From: Lactobacillus gallinarum DSM 10532 = JCM 2011
Lineage (GTDB): Bacteria; Bacillota; Bacilli; Lactobacillales; Lactobacillaceae
Length of the DNA: 64,000 bases
Direction: 5' to 3'
NCBI RefSeq assembly: GCF_001434975.1
Contig: NZ_AZEL01000047.1
Coordinates: 82,115 to 146,114 of the forward strand
The first letter of the stretch is position 1, and every line of letters begins with the position of its first letter. Positions 63,629 through 64,000 of the stretch are shown here, piece after piece. Under the pieces are notes generated by a model. The model saw only the letters and a list, made by a program, of their open reading frames with translations. It did not search any database and was not told the DNA's origin. The translations under genes were made by a program, and so were the position numbers.

Positions 63629-64000
63629 TTATTTCGCCTTCTTTTTAAAAAATATTAATGTGAAAATTAGATAAGTGACTAATGCTAGGTTAAAGATGAG
63701 ACCTGAAACGTGGTCAGCAATGCTAGGATCTGGAACGTAATGACGAATGAGGTAGTAGACAAGAAATAAAACTATCCAAAAGATCACGCTACCGTTAATT
63801 AACAAGCTTTTCTCTTCTTTGGGTAAATGTTTTCTACGTCCAGAAATTGTTTTAAAGGCAAGCTGTCTTAAGAAGTAGAAAGTAAATTGATAACTGGCGA
63901 TACCGAGTAAAACAAAGGTAATGGCTAATACTGCCCATGCCCAGTCAGGTAGAAGATGCAAAGTCCAAATTAATATCAATGGAATAATGGCAAGAATGCA
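63629..64000 (-). CDS. Membrane protein, 5' end outside the window
   Basis: Minus-strand frame open from the window edge to TAA at 63629 (123 residues visible). Four hydrophobic segments are seen: ILIWTLHLLPDWAWAVLAI, a region around FTFYFLRQLAF, VIFWIVLFLVYYLI and FNLALVTYLIFTLIFF, with basic loops (SGRRKHLPKEEK). The end is Lys-rich (FFKKKAK). An internal TTG at 63979 is possible as a start, but the frame remains open upstream and hydrophobic, so the gene probably begins beyond the edge. I do not recognise the family. Confidence 0.75.
   Translation of the reverse strand, partial: CILAIIPLILIWTLHLLPDWAWAVLAITFVLLGIASYQFTFYFLRQLAFKTISGRRKHLPKEEKSLLINGSVIFWIVLFLVYYLIRHYVPDPSIADHVSGLIFNLALVTYLIFTLIFFKKKAK

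Overview
The window is a low-GC Gram-positive chromosome segment from a Lactobacillus of the L. acidophilus/helveticus/crispatus group. The main evidence is two S-layer precursors with the typical signal peptide and C-terminal SLAP repeats, many other SLAP-domain exoproteins, C1B and C69 peptidases (PepC/PepE, PepD), and no sporulation genes in the metG-prs region. The species is not assigned from the sequence alone.

Left part (1-11.3 kb): a tnpB running off the left edge, a DUF1659/DUF2922 pair, then an S-layer cassette. The two slp genes face each other and share near-identical 5' leaders, signal peptides and cell-wall-binding C-termini as inverted repeats. Only the + strand copy has a clear promoter, so the segment reads as an S-layer phase-switch cassette with one expressed and one silent gene. 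Between them lie a broken Rpn-type nuclease gene and a sigma-70-like gene without a convincing start codon. Beyond the cassette is a two-gene unit, a Panacea-domain (SocA-like) protein plus an unrecognised 228-246 aa protein, which looks like a toxin-antitoxin pair with an unfamiliar effector. A GH73 glucosaminidase and an Amidase_2 autolysin, both with SLAP domains, follow.

Middle part (11.3-40 kb): a CPA2 antiporter, a possible small RNA locus, a Gfo/Idh oxidoreductase with a lipoprotein, a second lipoprotein, gpmA, pcp, a short mutarotase-like protein, and an envelope cluster (LCP protein, PlsY-like acyltransferase, large LTA-synthase-like sulfatase). Then come T-box-controlled tyrS, tRNA-Thr, two C1B peptidases flanking a guaB without CBS domains, CIRCE-controlled hsp20, greA, tRNA-Gly, an SRAP protein, trpS, comEB and an M-box-controlled mgtA.

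Right part (40-64 kb): the conserved block metG-tatD-rnmV-rsmA-veg-purR-glmU-prs, with two SLAP exoprotein genes between glmU and prs. After it come a ROK protein, an HD phosphohydrolase, DUF1934, rpoE, pyrG with a reiterative-transcription-type attenuator, a murA with Asp in place of the catalytic Cys, a HAD phosphatase, pepD with an AraC regulator, a collapsed TMEM175-type gene, and xpt-pbuX under both a guanine riboswitch and paired PurBoxes. Nucleotide supply (purR, prs, guaB, xpt-pbuX, pyrG) and surface/wall biogenesis are the two recurring themes.
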